64,000 bases of DNA from positions 49,156 through 113,155 of the forward strand of contig JAHDIR010000003.1 in the NCBI GenBank assembly GCA_020630675.1, read 5' to 3'. Shown here piece after piece: positions 1 to 8,873 of this stretch. Both the position numbers and the translations under genes were made by a program. Positions within the stretch are counted from its first letter, which is position 1. Each line of letters opens with the position of its first letter. A model generated the notes under the pieces. That model did no database searches and was not told the origin of the DNA. It saw only the letters and a program-made list of their open reading frames with translations. The stretch is from Bdellovibrionales bacterium. Its GTDB lineage: Bacteria; Bdellovibrionota; Bdellovibrionia; Bdellovibrionales; UBA1609.

Positions 1-1721
1 ACTTTAGAGATTTTACTTAAGAGTTTTGTTTGAGCTCTTCGTAATTTTCTATTGGCAATAATAGCCACAGAATCCCCTTCCACAAAACCATCAACACTTC
101 CTTTATTAATAAAGGCAAACATTCCTTGCCCCAGCACTCTTGCTTTTTTTGTACCAGAGCCTCCTGTAATTTGAGCCGAAGTAAAATTAAAATCTTGAGT
201 CGACTGAGAAGTCACTTTCTGTAAATCTTGATTTAATAAAAGTCCGCCCTTTTGTAAGGGGTCAAAAGCTGACTCTACATAGGCTCTATAAAGTCTGACA
301 CCATCTTTTCTCTGAGCGTACTTTTTGTCAGAGATTTCAGAGCGCAACTGAACAACACCTTGAACTTTATAAACATGACCAAAAGGGCCCTTTACAGCAA
401 CTCCCTCTAATTTAGGCTTTTGCACCCCCTCATCACTTACGACTAAGAATGTTCCTTCAGAAGAAGACGACTTTAACTCGACATAAACATATTGTCCGGT
501 GGTCGCAAGTTTTTCCCCAGCCTCGGCTTCAATGATTTTTCCAACTCCAAGCATTTTCTTATCTCTAACAAAAGACGAAACCGTCACTTCTAAAGGACGA
601 AGGCTTTCTCCGTTTCTTGCTTCAGAATCAAACGACCCATTTTTTCCATCCCCATAATATCCCCATGCAGGTAAACTTCCAGGTAAGCTCTTAATCACCG
701 GCTGAATATTTAAGCGCGTGGGTGGTATTTTGACTGGCTCGTTACTGGCCACTAAATTTTCATTTATACCATCCACATCAGAAGACGATTTTCCATCTTG
801 AGCGAGAAGAGTTCCCGAGGCAGAGCTTTGAGAAGAGTCGCTCACAGTAAAGGATGGAGGTGAGTTTAAATCTCCCAAATTAAATAGTATGGAGTAACCT
901 TCACTGATTCTATGAGGGTTGGTAATTTTACTATTCACAGACCAAATTTTGGGCCAATAATGACCGTCGCCAAAAAAAGTGGTGCTTATATCCCAAAGGG
1001 TGTCGGCTTTTTGCACTTCATAAACTTCACTTTTACGATCACCGGTTAAACTTCTCCACTCACTTTCTGCTACAGGGTATTTATAAAAATCTTCATAAAT
1101 TTTAAACAAACGGTTTTCATAATCTCTATCGTAGTTATCTGAACTCACTACATCCAAAGCAACTGTACCTGGCGGTACGTAAGGCTCAACACTTTCTACC
1201 ACCTCAGATGGAGTCTCTGGTTCAGGTTCAATAACAGCATCCAAGTCGCTTTCACCTTCACTAACAACCTGATCACTCTCTTCGTCAAAGGCATCAAAGT
1301 TATCATCGTCTGATGAATCGCCGGCGACATCTTCATTAAACTCAGCCTCAAAGTCACCTTCACCATCAAAGTCATCTTCACTGGCGACATTTTCTTCAAA
1401 ACCATTTTCTTCTGATGTGTTGGTCACATTATCTTCATCAGAAAAACTACCAAAATCATCGTCGTCGCCCTCGCCCTCTTCGGCACTGGCAAAATCTTCA
1501 GAACTTTCCTCATCGTCCTGAGCACTTTCAAAGTCTTCATCAGCACTTTCAAAATCTCCGGCGTCTTCCTCAAAGTCCTCATCACCTTCAAAGTCTTCAA
1601 CCTCATACTCTTGTGCCCAAGATTGGTTCAAGGCAAAGCCACTTTTTATATTTTTGATTTGAATAGAGTTAAGAGAAAATATGAATATTAAAAAGACGAA
1701 ACATCTTGTTGCTATAATCAT
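1..1721 (-). CDS. LysM-domain secreted protein with acidic repeat region (C-terminus beyond window)
   Basis: The frame is open from an ATG at 1721 to the left edge, giving about 573 residues without a stop. A hydrophobic N-terminal segment (residues 1-32) looks like a signal peptide. Residues about 40-150 are very rich in Asp and Glu, with recurring DFES/DDF units. A LysM domain follows around residues 200-250, with the pattern ADTLWDIS, FFGD, WPKIW and NPHRISEG, expected to bind peptidoglycan. The rest resembles the long tail of Bdellovibrio LysM proteins but I cannot assign it a fold. AAGGA lies about 9 nt before the ATG. The TPR lipoprotein gene at 1788-2390 is 66 nt upstream on the same strand, so the two probably form an operon for a cell-envelope function. 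Confidence 0.85.
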   Translation of the reverse strand, partial: MIIATRCFVFLIFIFSLNSIQIKNIKSGFALNQSWAQEYEVEDFEGDEDFEEDAGDFESADEDFESAQDDEESSEDFASAEEGEGDDDDFGSFSDEDNVTNTSEENGFEENVASEDDFDGEGDFEAEFNEDVAGDSSDDDNFDAFDEESDQVVSEGESDLDAVIEPEPETPSEVVESVEPYVPPGTVALDVVSSDNYDRDYENRLFKIYEDFYKYPVAESEWRSLTGDRKSEVYEVQKADTLWDISTTFFGDGHYWPKIWSVNSKITNPHRISEGYSILFNLGDLNSPPSFTVSDSSQSSASGTLLAQDGKSSSDVDGINENLVASNEPVKIPPTRLNIQPVIKSLPGSLPAWGYYGDGKNGSFDSEARNGESLRPLEVTVSSFVRDKKMLGVGKIIEAEAGEKLATTGQYVYVELKSSSSEGTFLVVSDEGVQKPKLEGVAVKGPFGHVYKVQGVVQLRSEISDKKYAQRKDGVRLYRAYVESAFDPLQKGGLLLNQDLQKVTSQSTQDFNFTSAQITGGSGTKKARVLGQGMFAFINKGSVDGFVEGDSVAIIANRKLRRAQTKLLSKISK

Positions 1722-1787
1722 GCCGTAGAACATCCTTGTTCAATTTTAATCACTTCAATTTTTTAAGTTTCCAATGAAGGAAAGTCT

Positions 1788-2390
1788 TTACTTTACAATT
1801 CCTTTGAGCTCTTGAATGGCTTTGTCAGCCACACCAGACTTTGAGTACTTAGACACTACTTTTTCAAAGGACAGTTTTGCTTGCTTGTGAAGCCCTAACT
1901 TTTTGTAAACTAAGCCTTTGGCATAAATAGCATAAGGGGCTTTATCTTGGCGGGCATAGCTCTTTTCTACTTTATCAAAGTATTTAATCGATTTAACATA
2001 GTCTTTTCCTTTCAGTTTCAAAGAACCCATCATATAGTAAATGTTGTCGTTAAACTTACTCTTCGGATACTTTTTGATGAAAGACTTTGCGCTTATTCTT
2101 AAACTATTTTCATCATTTTTTTTATAAATTTTAAGTAACTCTGTGTAAGCTTGTTTTTCAGACATTTTAGAAAGGTCTACACGAGCTCTTTGTGCGAGGC
2201 TTTTTCTTTTCTTTAAGCCTTGTAAAATTTCATTTTTGGCCTTTAAACTTTCAACCTGCCGTTCTTTCACTTTTAGCTGTGAACTCAAGGCTCTCATTTT
2301 TCTATGAGTTAATTGTTGCTCAGAGTTTCCAGAGTTAGCACACCCAACAAGAAATAATCCACTTAAAACTAAACTGATCCATTGAAACAA
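1788..2390 (-). CDS. Coiled-coil/TPR outer-membrane lipoprotein (YbgF/BamD-like architecture)
   Basis: This 200-residue protein has a lipoprotein signal with lipobox LVGC (Cys about residue 17). A basic, heptad-like coiled coil spans about residues 30-75. The C-terminal half is TPR-like (KYPKSKFNDNIYYMMG, then a second repeat ending YSKSGVADKA). That architecture resembles CpoB/YbgF and BamD scaffold lipoproteins of the periplasm. No Tol-Pal genes are adjacent, so a specific name is not justified. It sits just upstream of the LysM protein gene on the same strand, which supports a peptidoglycan or envelope role. The family identity is inferred from architecture only. Confidence 0.8.
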   Translation of the reverse strand: MFQWISLVLSGLFLVGCANSGNSEQQLTHRKMRALSSQLKVKERQVESLKAKNEILQGLKKRKSLAQRARVDLSKMSEKQAYTELLKIYKKNDENSLRISAKSFIKKYPKSKFNDNIYYMMGSLKLKGKDYVKSIKYFDKVEKSYARQDKAPYAIYAKGLVYKKLGLHKQAKLSFEKVVSKYSKSGVADKAIQELKGIVK

Positions 2391-2880
2391 AGCTATCTCC
2401 TTTTTTTTACTCTCTATTAATAGGTTATCTAACTTTTTGAACTTTGCAAAGTCAGGCTAATAAATTCACCCGCCTTGGAAAATTGTGCACAGCATAATTT
2501 CGTGGTGACTAAATTTTACCTGATAATAAATTCAAAATCCCTATATAAAAGGCCTTTGGCAGCTAAATAGCTTCTCATACACTGAGTTATCCACAGCCAA
2601 TGTGGACTACCGTCTAGCCAATACATCCAACTAAAGTCCAGGCTTGCTTTCCAGCTCATTGATCACTTTTTAATCATTATTAAGCCCTTGTTATTAATAA
2701 ACTTTGAACTTTTTATAGGAAAAATTCTTCGAATTATTAAATTTTCTTAAATACAGGCCTCGGCCTATTTTTTGATCTTCATATATTCGTTCTATGCCCC
2801 AGTTACGAACATTCCTGGAGTTATCTAGGCTTATGTATCATTAGCCTTGTGAGCTTCTCTTATGCATTGATAGCTGCCAT
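2391..2880. other. Intergenic region between divergent genes, with one DnaA-box-like 9-mer
   Basis: There are 490 bases between the divergently transcribed lipoprotein and comEC-like genes. I found no ORF of convincing length. TTATCCACA, a consensus DnaA box, occurs at 2587-2595 on the plus strand. There is no cluster of further boxes, so an origin is not supported. Promoters for both flanking genes are presumably here but I see no clear -35/-10 pair. Confidence 0.4.
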
Positions 2881-3762
2881 ATGACTTTCAAAATTTTAAT
2901 TCTAATTTGTGTAGTTCAACTCGGCTTGAAGAAAAATTTAACAAATTATTTTTTAAAACCTTCTCACTCTCTTCATTCTTTGTGTTTAAAAGTGGCCGAC
3001 AAAAATTTATTCTATAAAACTGAAATAAAAGCTCTAATTTGTGGTCAAAAAATTTCTCAACCAAAAGTAAAAAACCTACTTTCTCACATTGGCGTTTTAC
3101 ATATGTTTGTTGTTTCGGGCGCTCATATTCAATTTTATCGTAGAGTCATTGCACTCTTTTTCCCCACACGTTGGCTATTCACTATTCAGTCTTTATTTTT
3201 AGCTTTGTACTCGACAGTTTGCCTGTTCTCGGCTCCATTGGTAAGAGCCAGTGTTGATTATTTATTCGAACACGCCGTTTGCGTTCATAAACTTAACTGG
3301 GGCAAAGAACAAAGAATTTTTATCTCTGGTATTTGTTGTTTAATTGTAAACCCATATTATTTTCAAGGCCTATCTTTAGGGTTAAGCTGGGTGGCTGCTC
3401 TTTGCTTGTGCCAAAAAAGTCAAACCACCAAAGTGTTTTTACTATTTATAGCTCTTTACCCTTTGTTGCTCTATTTTTATGTCCCTCACCCCTTAAGCGC
3501 AGTGAGTGGTTTTTTCTTAGCAAGCATAACCTCATTTGTTTTACTTCCAATAAATGTTCTTTGTTTTTTAGTTCCCTTTTTCAATCCTGTTCTTAAATTT
3601 TTTTATGATGCCTTCTATTTTTTAGCGACACACATCAATGATTCACTGCCCAAATATAATACGGAAAGCAATAACCTCCCTGTTATTTTTATTTGGGTTT
3701 ATGTTTTATTGTTAAATTTAATTCTTATTTTTCACCAAAAGAAGAAGCCACAATGTCATTAA
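2881..3762 (+). CDS. ComEC/Rec2 membrane (competence) domain protein, separate from its MBL domain
   Basis: The 293-residue protein is strongly hydrophobic with several membrane segments. The diagnostic Competence-domain signature is present around residues 55-85 (KALICGQ, then HMFVVSGAHI, matching the family pattern H-h-h-h-S-G-x-H). ComEC forms the inner-membrane channel for single-stranded DNA in natural transformation. Typical ComEC is one 600-800 residue protein with an OB-like N-domain, this channel domain and a C-terminal metallo-beta-lactamase domain. Here the OB-like part is missing and the beta-lactamase domain is the next gene, overlapping by 10 nt. The frame has no alternative start between the upstream stop at 2842-2844 and this ATG. 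Confidence 0.8.
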   Translation: MTFKILILICVVQLGLKKNLTNYFLKPSHSLHSLCLKVADKNLFYKTEIKALICGQKISQPKVKNLLSHIGVLHMFVVSGAHIQFYRRVIALFFPTRWLFTIQSLFLALYSTVCLFSAPLVRASVDYLFEHAVCVHKLNWGKEQRIFISGICCLIVNPYYFQGLSLGLSWVAALCLCQKSQTTKVFLLFIALYPLLLYFYVPHPLSAVSGFFLASITSFVLLPINVLCFLVPFFNPVLKFFYDAFYFLATHINDSLPKYNTESNNLPVIFIWVYVLLLNLILIFHQKKKPQCH

Positions 3763-4496
3763 AATTTTTGTACACCTTACTCATATTTGAAGGTCTCTTT
3801 ATTATATCGCCACAAAAAATAAGCCAAGACCCTCATCATAGGCTCATTGTCTGGGATGTTGGACAAGGGCAATGGATCACCTATCAAAAGCACAACCTAT
3901 GCTTTCACTTTGACACCGGAGGAGAATACTTTTTTATAAAAAAAATTAGAAACGCCTGCTCTGGACATAAAAATTTTTTTTACTTCACTCATGCCGACCG
4001 TGATCATATTAATTTTTTACCTAAGATCATCAAAAAAATTCAACCATCGTATTTAGTGAACCCTCCAAAAAAAGCATTAAAGAAGTGGAAGTTACCCAAA
4101 AAATATTTACGAATAATTGCGTCTCACCCAGAGGTGGTTAAAACACTGTACAACCCAAAATCAAACCCAAGCCTCAGTTCAAATCAAAACAGCAAGGTTT
4201 ACCTCGTGAATAAAACTATTCTTATTTCAGGAGATAGTGAAAAGAAAAACGAAAAAATTTGGAGCCAGCACCCTCTTTTAAGTTCTGTGAATTTTTATAT
4301 ATTGGGACACCACGGAAGTAACACAAGCACATCTCAAGAACTTCTTGATCGATTGCCAAATCTAAAAATAGCCATAGCTTCGGCAAGAAAATCTCGCTAT
4401 GGGCACCCTCATGGTCTGGTTAAAATTAGGCTTTATAAAAACAAAACCCCAGTGCTTTCCACAAACAACTGGGGTCATATCATTTTTGAACTGTAA
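3753..4496 (+). CDS. ComEC C-terminal metallo-beta-lactamase-like domain protein
   Basis: I chose the ATG at 3753 because it gives a short hydrophobic N-terminus and overlaps the upstream comEC-like gene by 10 nt (stop at 3760-3762), which suggests translational coupling. An in-frame start at 3693 lies deep inside the neighbour. The 247-residue product has the hallmarks of the ComEC C-terminal domain: VWDVGQG near the start, FDTGG, the metal-binding THADRDH, and LGHHGSNTSTS near the end. In complete ComEC this domain is proposed to degrade the non-transported DNA strand. The N-terminal hydrophobic segment may tether it to the membrane or export it. The two genes together rebuild most of a ComEC. 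Confidence 0.85.
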   Translation: MSLKFLYTLLIFEGLFIISPQKISQDPHHRLIVWDVGQGQWITYQKHNLCFHFDTGGEYFFIKKIRNACSGHKNFFYFTHADRDHINFLPKIIKKIQPSYLVNPPKKALKKWKLPKKYLRIIASHPEVVKTLYNPKSNPSLSSNQNSKVYLVNKTILISGDSEKKNEKIWSQHPLLSSVNFYILGHHGSNTSTSQELLDRLPNLKIAIASARKSRYGHPHGLVKIRLYKNKTPVLSTNNWGHIIFEL

Positions 4497-4511
4497 TCAG
4501 TTATTTAAAAT

Positions 4512-5618
4512 TTAAACTTGAAAAGGCTTGTACTCCATATCTAGATCCCTTGCTACAGGTTCGTAAGCAACATAACCACCATATACATTTAAGCCTTTGT
4601 ATAAGCTTGGGTATTTTGAAATGGCCTCTTCTATACCCATGGCGGCAATCATAGAGCCATATTTAAATGTGGCATTTGTTAAAGCGTAAGTAGAAGTTCT
4701 CGCCACAACCCCTGGCATATTCGGAACACAATAATGAATAACGCCATCAATATCAAAGGTTGGCTCTTTATGGCTTGTTGGTTTACAGGTTTCAATACAA
4801 CCACCTTGATCAACGGCCACATCCACCACAACACTTCCTTTTGACATACTACGAATCATTTTTTCAGAAACAAGCGTTGGTGCTTTTTGTCCTGTCAAAA
4901 GTACGGCCCCTACTAGCAGGTCGGATTGAGCCACTTGCTCTTCAATATTTTGTGAGTTTGAGTAAAGGGTTTTAATTTGTCCTGAAAAAATATGATCTAG
5001 GTATTCTAATCGCGCTCGGTTAACATCTAAGATGGTGACGTCAGCACCTAAACCGACGGCCATTTTTGCGGCATTAACACCAACAATTCCACCGCCTATA
5101 ACGGCCACTTTAGCTTTATGAACCCCCGTTACTCCGCCCAAAAGTATTCCTTTTCCGCCTTTATCTTTTTGCAAATAAAAAGCTCCAACTTGCGTGGCCA
5201 TTCGACCAGCGACTTCACTCATCGGTGTTAAAAGGGGAAGACTTCCATCTGGTGCCTGAATGGTTTCATAAGCAATGGCTTTCACTTTTCTTTCACATAA
5301 AACTTTCGTTAGCTTTGGCTCAGCAGCAAGGTGTAGATAAGTGTAAAGAATTTGATTTTCTTTCATTAAATCATATTCATCAGGAAGAGGCTCTTTCACT
5401 TTTATAATCATATCTGATTTTGAGTATATGTCTTTGGCTGTTGGTAACATCTCGGCCCCGGCCTTTATGTAATCCTGATCAGAAATTTGGCAGCCTAAAC
5501 CTGCTGACTCTTGAACAAAAACTTTATGACCCTCAGCCACAAGCTGTTTGACACCCGCTTCAGTTAAACCTACACGACTTTCGCTAATTTTAATTTCTTT
5601 TGGTACGCCAATAATCAT
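4512..5618 (-). CDS. ald: Alanine dehydrogenase
   Basis: This 368-residue protein is full length for alanine dehydrogenase, which interconverts L-alanine and pyruvate with NAD and ammonia. The N-terminus MIIGVPKEIK...ESRVGLT is typical. Lys75 in VKEP and His96 in YLHLA match the substrate-binding and catalytic residues. The Rossmann NAD-binding motif VIGGGIVGVNAA lies near residues 172-184, and VDVAVDQGG further on contains the nucleotide-contacting Asp. GGAG lies 7 nt before the ATG. It converges on the comEC pair and is divergent from lpxC. It probably works alone in amino-acid catabolism, useful to a protein-feeding predator, though that lifestyle is inferred. Confidence 0.96.
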   Translation of the reverse strand: MIIGVPKEIKISESRVGLTEAGVKQLVAEGHKVFVQESAGLGCQISDQDYIKAGAEMLPTAKDIYSKSDMIIKVKEPLPDEYDLMKENQILYTYLHLAAEPKLTKVLCERKVKAIAYETIQAPDGSLPLLTPMSEVAGRMATQVGAFYLQKDKGGKGILLGGVTGVHKAKVAVIGGGIVGVNAAKMAVGLGADVTILDVNRARLEYLDHIFSGQIKTLYSNSQNIEEQVAQSDLLVGAVLLTGQKAPTLVSEKMIRSMSKGSVVVDVAVDQGGCIETCKPTSHKEPTFDIDGVIHYCVPNMPGVVARTSTYALTNATFKYGSMIAAMGIEEAISKYPSLYKGLNVYGGYVAYEPVARDLDMEYKPFQV

Positions 5619-5867
5619 TTTGATCTCCTCTCAAGCCCCAACATTCTTGTAAAAACTTAATTTCTTGAACTTTTATGAAAAGTTCTGAGGATTGTCCAGG
5701 CAAATTGTTTGATTTTAACAACAGGTTTTTCTATGTATTTTACAAATGTCTGCTTCTGCCCTTGGATTTTCAAATTTCAAAATGTAGCCTAGCTCTAACG
5801 CGCATAGTTTTGATCTGAGTGTCAGTCTCTTCTTTTTCGCAACCCATTAAAAAGGACTTTAACTTTT

Positions 5868-6737
5868 ATGTTTTTACAAAGAACCCTTCGAAAAAAAGTA
5901 GAAGTCAAAGGCGTAGGAATACACACTGGCAAACCAACCACTTTGACTTTTTGCCCAGCCCCCGCCTCTTCTGGAATTCACTTTGTACGAACAGACCTAC
6001 CTGGCCGCCCTCACGTTCGAAGCTTAGCAGAAAATGTAAAGGCCACTCAAATGGCCACGACCCTCGGTCATGGCAGTGATTTATATATTTCTACTGTTGA
6101 ACACTGCCTCTCGGCAGTGACAGCTTACCGAATTGACAACTTACTAATTGAAGTGGACGGTCCTGAAGTACCAATTGTAGACGGCAGCGCAGACCCTTTT
6201 CTTCAGGCCATTCTTCAAGCAGGATTTATCGACCTCGACACTCCCCGACGCTATGCTTACGTCAATGAACATATTCAACTCGGAGAAGGTGAAAAATATG
6301 CTTATATCGCCCCTTATAATGGGCTTCGTATATCTTGTACCATTGACTTTCCACACCCAAGCATTGGGTTACAACAGTTTGATGTAGATATAGACGAAAT
6401 AACTTTTAAAAATGAAATTTCAAAAGCTCGAACTTTTGGCTTTATGAAAGATGTAGAAATGCTGCAAAAACAAGGTCTGGCTTTAGGCGGAAGTTTAGAC
6501 AATGCAATTATTTTAGACGATGAAAAAATCATTAACCCTAATGGGCTTCGCTTTAAAGATGAGTTTGTTCGACACAAAATTTTAGACGCTCTTGGTGACC
6601 TAGCTACAATGGGCTTTCCAGTCATGGGCCACATTGTACTTTACAAAGCCGGACATGACGTTATGAATAAGTTAGTAAAAAAACTTTTATCGCAACCGGA
6701 AAGCTACAAATTAAAAGAGCTCGCTCATGGCGTTTAG
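5868..6737 (+). CDS. lpxC: UDP-3-O-acyl-N-acetylglucosamine deacetylase LpxC
   Basis: LpxC performs the first committed step of lipid A synthesis in the cytosol. The 289-residue protein is close to the family length of about 300. The zinc-binding His79 is in STVEHCLSA. The DGPEVPIVDGSA signature follows. The second zinc pair is in RHKILDALGDL, and the catalytic histidine is in AGHDVMN near the C-terminus. AAAGGAC lies upstream of the ATG. The gene stands alone, converging on ruvB with only 2 nt between their stops. Its presence shows the organism makes lipid A and therefore has an LPS-type outer membrane. Confidence 0.97.
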   Translation: MFLQRTLRKKVEVKGVGIHTGKPTTLTFCPAPASSGIHFVRTDLPGRPHVRSLAENVKATQMATTLGHGSDLYISTVEHCLSAVTAYRIDNLLIEVDGPEVPIVDGSADPFLQAILQAGFIDLDTPRRYAYVNEHIQLGEGEKYAYIAPYNGLRISCTIDFPHPSIGLQQFDVDIDEITFKNEISKARTFGFMKDVEMLQKQGLALGGSLDNAIILDDEKIINPNGLRFKDEFVRHKILDALGDLATMGFPVMGHIVLYKAGHDVMNKLVKKLLSQPESYKLKELAHGV

Positions 6738-6739
6738 CC

Positions 6740-7729
6740 CTACAGTCCTAAGTGATCTCTAGCACTCTGTGAGATAATTCTGCCTCGAGGTGTTTTTTGC
6801 AAAAAACCTTCTTGTAATAAATAAGGTTCGTAAACCTCTTCAATAGTGCCTGACTCTTCACTTAAACTCGCAGCTAAAGTATCTATCCCTACAGGGCCGC
6901 CAGAAAACTTTTCCCCAATGGTCATTAAAATTTTTCGATCCATTTGATCTAAGCCTAAACGGTCAACCTCTAAAGCATTCAAAGCATAATCTGTGATTTC
7001 TAAATCAATAACGCCAGAACCTTTTACTTCGGCATAGTCTCTCACACGACGTAAAAGGCGATTGGCAATTCGAGGAGTTCCACGACTACGACGAGCAATT
7101 TCCTCTGCTCCCTCTTCGTTCATTTCAATTTTTAAAAGGTGTGCCGAACGCATTAAGATTTTCTTTAAGGAGTCTCTATCATAAAAAGAAAGGCGTTCAA
7201 TGATACCAAAGCGATCACGAAAGGGTGGCTTTAACAAACCGGCACGAGTGGTCGCTCCGACTAAGGTGAATGGGGCCAGCTGAAAACGCATAGAGCGAGC
7301 GCCAATTCCCTCGCCTGTGATTAAATCGATATAAAAATCTTCCATGGCACTGTATAAATACTCTTCGACATCTTTGGTGAGTCTATGTATTTCATCAATA
7401 AATAGAACAGACCTTGGCTTTAAACTTGTTAATATCGCCGCCAAGTCACCTTTTTTATTTAAAGCCGGCCCAGAGGAAGATTTAAAGTCGACCTTTAATT
7501 CATGAGCTAAAATATGGGAGAGAGTTGTTTTGCCAAGCCCTGGGGGGCCACAAAACAAACAGTGGTCTAAAGGCTCTTCTCGCTTAGAAGCGGCTTCAAC
7601 AAATACATTTAACTTATTTTTTAAATTGCTCTGCCCTGGAAAATCAGCAAAAACTTTAGGGCGCAAACTTTTTTCAAATTGTGGCTCCTGCCCATCTTGG
7701 GTGGGAGATGGCTCAATAATTCGCTCCAT
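6740..7729 (-). CDS. ruvB: Holliday junction branch migration ATPase RuvB
   Basis: This 329-residue AAA+ motor drives branch migration of Holliday junctions together with RuvA. The Walker A motif GPPGLGKT is at residues 61-68 and Walker B FIDEIHR at about 110-116. The sensor region contains GATTRAGLL, and the C-terminal winged helix ends in the usual GRxxS-type motif ([11 protein letters not shown]). AAGGAG is placed 6 nt before the ATG. It is the last gene of a compact ruvC-ruvA-ruvB operon, 13 nt behind ruvA. All functional motifs are intact. Confidence 0.98.
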   Translation of the reverse strand: MERIIEPSPTQDGQEPQFEKSLRPKVFADFPGQSNLKNKLNVFVEAASKREEPLDHCLFCGPPGLGKTTLSHILAHELKVDFKSSSGPALNKKGDLAAILTSLKPRSVLFIDEIHRLTKDVEEYLYSAMEDFYIDLITGEGIGARSMRFQLAPFTLVGATTRAGLLKPPFRDRFGIIERLSFYDRDSLKKILMRSAHLLKIEMNEEGAEEIARRSRGTPRIANRLLRRVRDYAEVKGSGVIDLEITDYALNALEVDRLGLDQMDRKILMTIGEKFSGGPVGIDTLAASLSEESGTIEEVYEPYLLQEGFLQKTPRGRIISQSARDHLGL

Positions 7730-7742
7730 GGGGTCTCCTTAT

Positions 7743-8309
7743 TTACTGACTTAACTCAGCAAGGGCGGCACGAACCCCCTCTTGCACAGAAACATCTTCT
7801 TCTAATTTTTCTACGGCAAATTCAACATCTGCCATTCTAAAACCTAAGTTCACAAGTGCCGAGATGATATCTTTTTTTGTTGAAAAGTCTTGGCTAGTGC
7901 TTTCCTGAAAACTTAACTTTCCTTTGAGGCTAAGAACAATTTGTTCTGCTGTTTTCTTACCAACTTTAGGAAGTTTCATTAAGCCTTTTGCATCACCTTG
8001 ATCGATCAGCTGAATAATTTTAGATAAAGGCATAGCTGATAAAACACCTATAGCCAACTTAGGACCAATGCCATTAACTTTAATTAGAGACAAAAACAGT
8101 TGTTTTTCTGCCAAAGTGGAAAAACCAAATAAAATTAAACTGTCTTCACGAACGTGAGTATGAACCCACAAAGAGGCGCTGGCTTTTCCAGCAATATCAC
8201 CTTTAGAGTTTTCAGAGCACAGTAAGCTGTAACCAACACCACGAACATCAATGATAATTTCATTTTGTTCCTCTAAAATGATTGGCTTGCCACGTAAATG
8301 TCCTATCAT
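7743..8309 (-). CDS. ruvA: Holliday junction DNA-binding protein RuvA
   Basis: RuvA forms tetramers that hold the Holliday junction and load RuvB. The 188-residue protein has the N-terminal OB fold (MIGHLRGKP) and paired helix-hairpin-helix motifs (KVNGIGPKLAIGVLSAM and LPKVGKKTAEQIVL). The C-terminal RuvB-contacting domain is present (FRMADVEFAVEKL). GAGAGGGG lies upstream of the ATG. It sits between ruvC and ruvB with short gaps, as expected for one transcript. Confidence 0.97.
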   Translation of the reverse strand: MIGHLRGKPIILEEQNEIIIDVRGVGYSLLCSENSKGDIAGKASASLWVHTHVREDSLILFGFSTLAEKQLFLSLIKVNGIGPKLAIGVLSAMPLSKIIQLIDQGDAKGLMKLPKVGKKTAEQIVLSLKGKLSFQESTSQDFSTKKDIISALVNLGFRMADVEFAVEKLEEDVSVQEGVRAALAELSQ

Positions 8310-8321
8310 AAGCCCCTCTCC

Positions 8322-8825
8322 TTATATTCTTAAGCCTGATAAATCGATGCCCCTTTGTTCACGGTCACTAAAACCATGACATAAGCTCAAAGCTAGAGCA
8401 TCGGATTCGTCTAATTTGGTAATATTTACTTTTAGTAGCTGATTAACAAAGTTTTGCACAGACTCTTTGCTACTACTCCCCGAGCCAGTCACTACTTTTT
8501 TAGCATATTTTGCAGCATATTCAAAAACCTGAACACCGTGTCTTGCTGAAGTACATAGACAGACTCCGCGTATATGACCTAATTTAAAGGCACTATCGAC
8601 ATTCTTACCGTAAAATATTTTTTCTACAGATGTCGCTGAAATGGGAAATTGACGATATATTCTGTCGAGTTCTTGACTTAAAGTATATAACTTCTGGCTA
8701 AAAGATGCTTTTACTGGCAAAGCAAACACTTCACTGTGAATATAAGTGAAATCACTTCCCTCTTTTTTTATAATTCCCACGCCTGTGTATTTACTGCCGG
8801 GATCTATTCCTAAAATTATGCTCAA
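8322..8825 (-). CDS. ruvC: Holliday junction resolvase RuvC
   Basis: RuvC cuts Holliday junctions after RuvAB branch migration. The 167-residue protein carries the RNase H-fold catalytic acids: Asp8 in GIDPGS, Glu68 in SVEKIF, and Asp139/Asp142 in LDESDALAL. The start is a TTG at 8825 preceded by CAGGTAG. There is no in-frame ATG near the N-terminus, and the sequence after the TTG matches the RuvC N-terminus exactly. It is first in the ruvCAB operon and divergent from the TPR gene at 8874. Confidence 0.97.
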   Translation of the reverse strand: MSIILGIDPGSKYTGVGIIKKEGSDFTYIHSEVFALPVKASFSQKLYTLSQELDRIYRQFPISATSVEKIFYGKNVDSAFKLGHIRGVCLCTSARHGVQVFEYAAKYAKKVVTGSGSSSKESVQNFVNQLLKVNITKLDESDALALSLCHGFSDREQRGIDLSGLRI

Positions 8826-8873
8826 GTTAAACTACCTGTTGAATAGGGCAAAAAGCCATGAGACTATATTATC

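Noticed and set aside
1415..1657. An 80-residue plus-strand frame opposite the acidic LysM repeat region
   Set aside because: It is the antisense of a low-complexity Asp/Glu stretch, giving His/Pro/Leu-rich sequence with no motif or ribosome-binding site.
6314..6634. A 106-residue minus-strand frame inside lpxC
   Set aside because: It is the complement of well-conserved lpxC sequence, and no family feature is visible.
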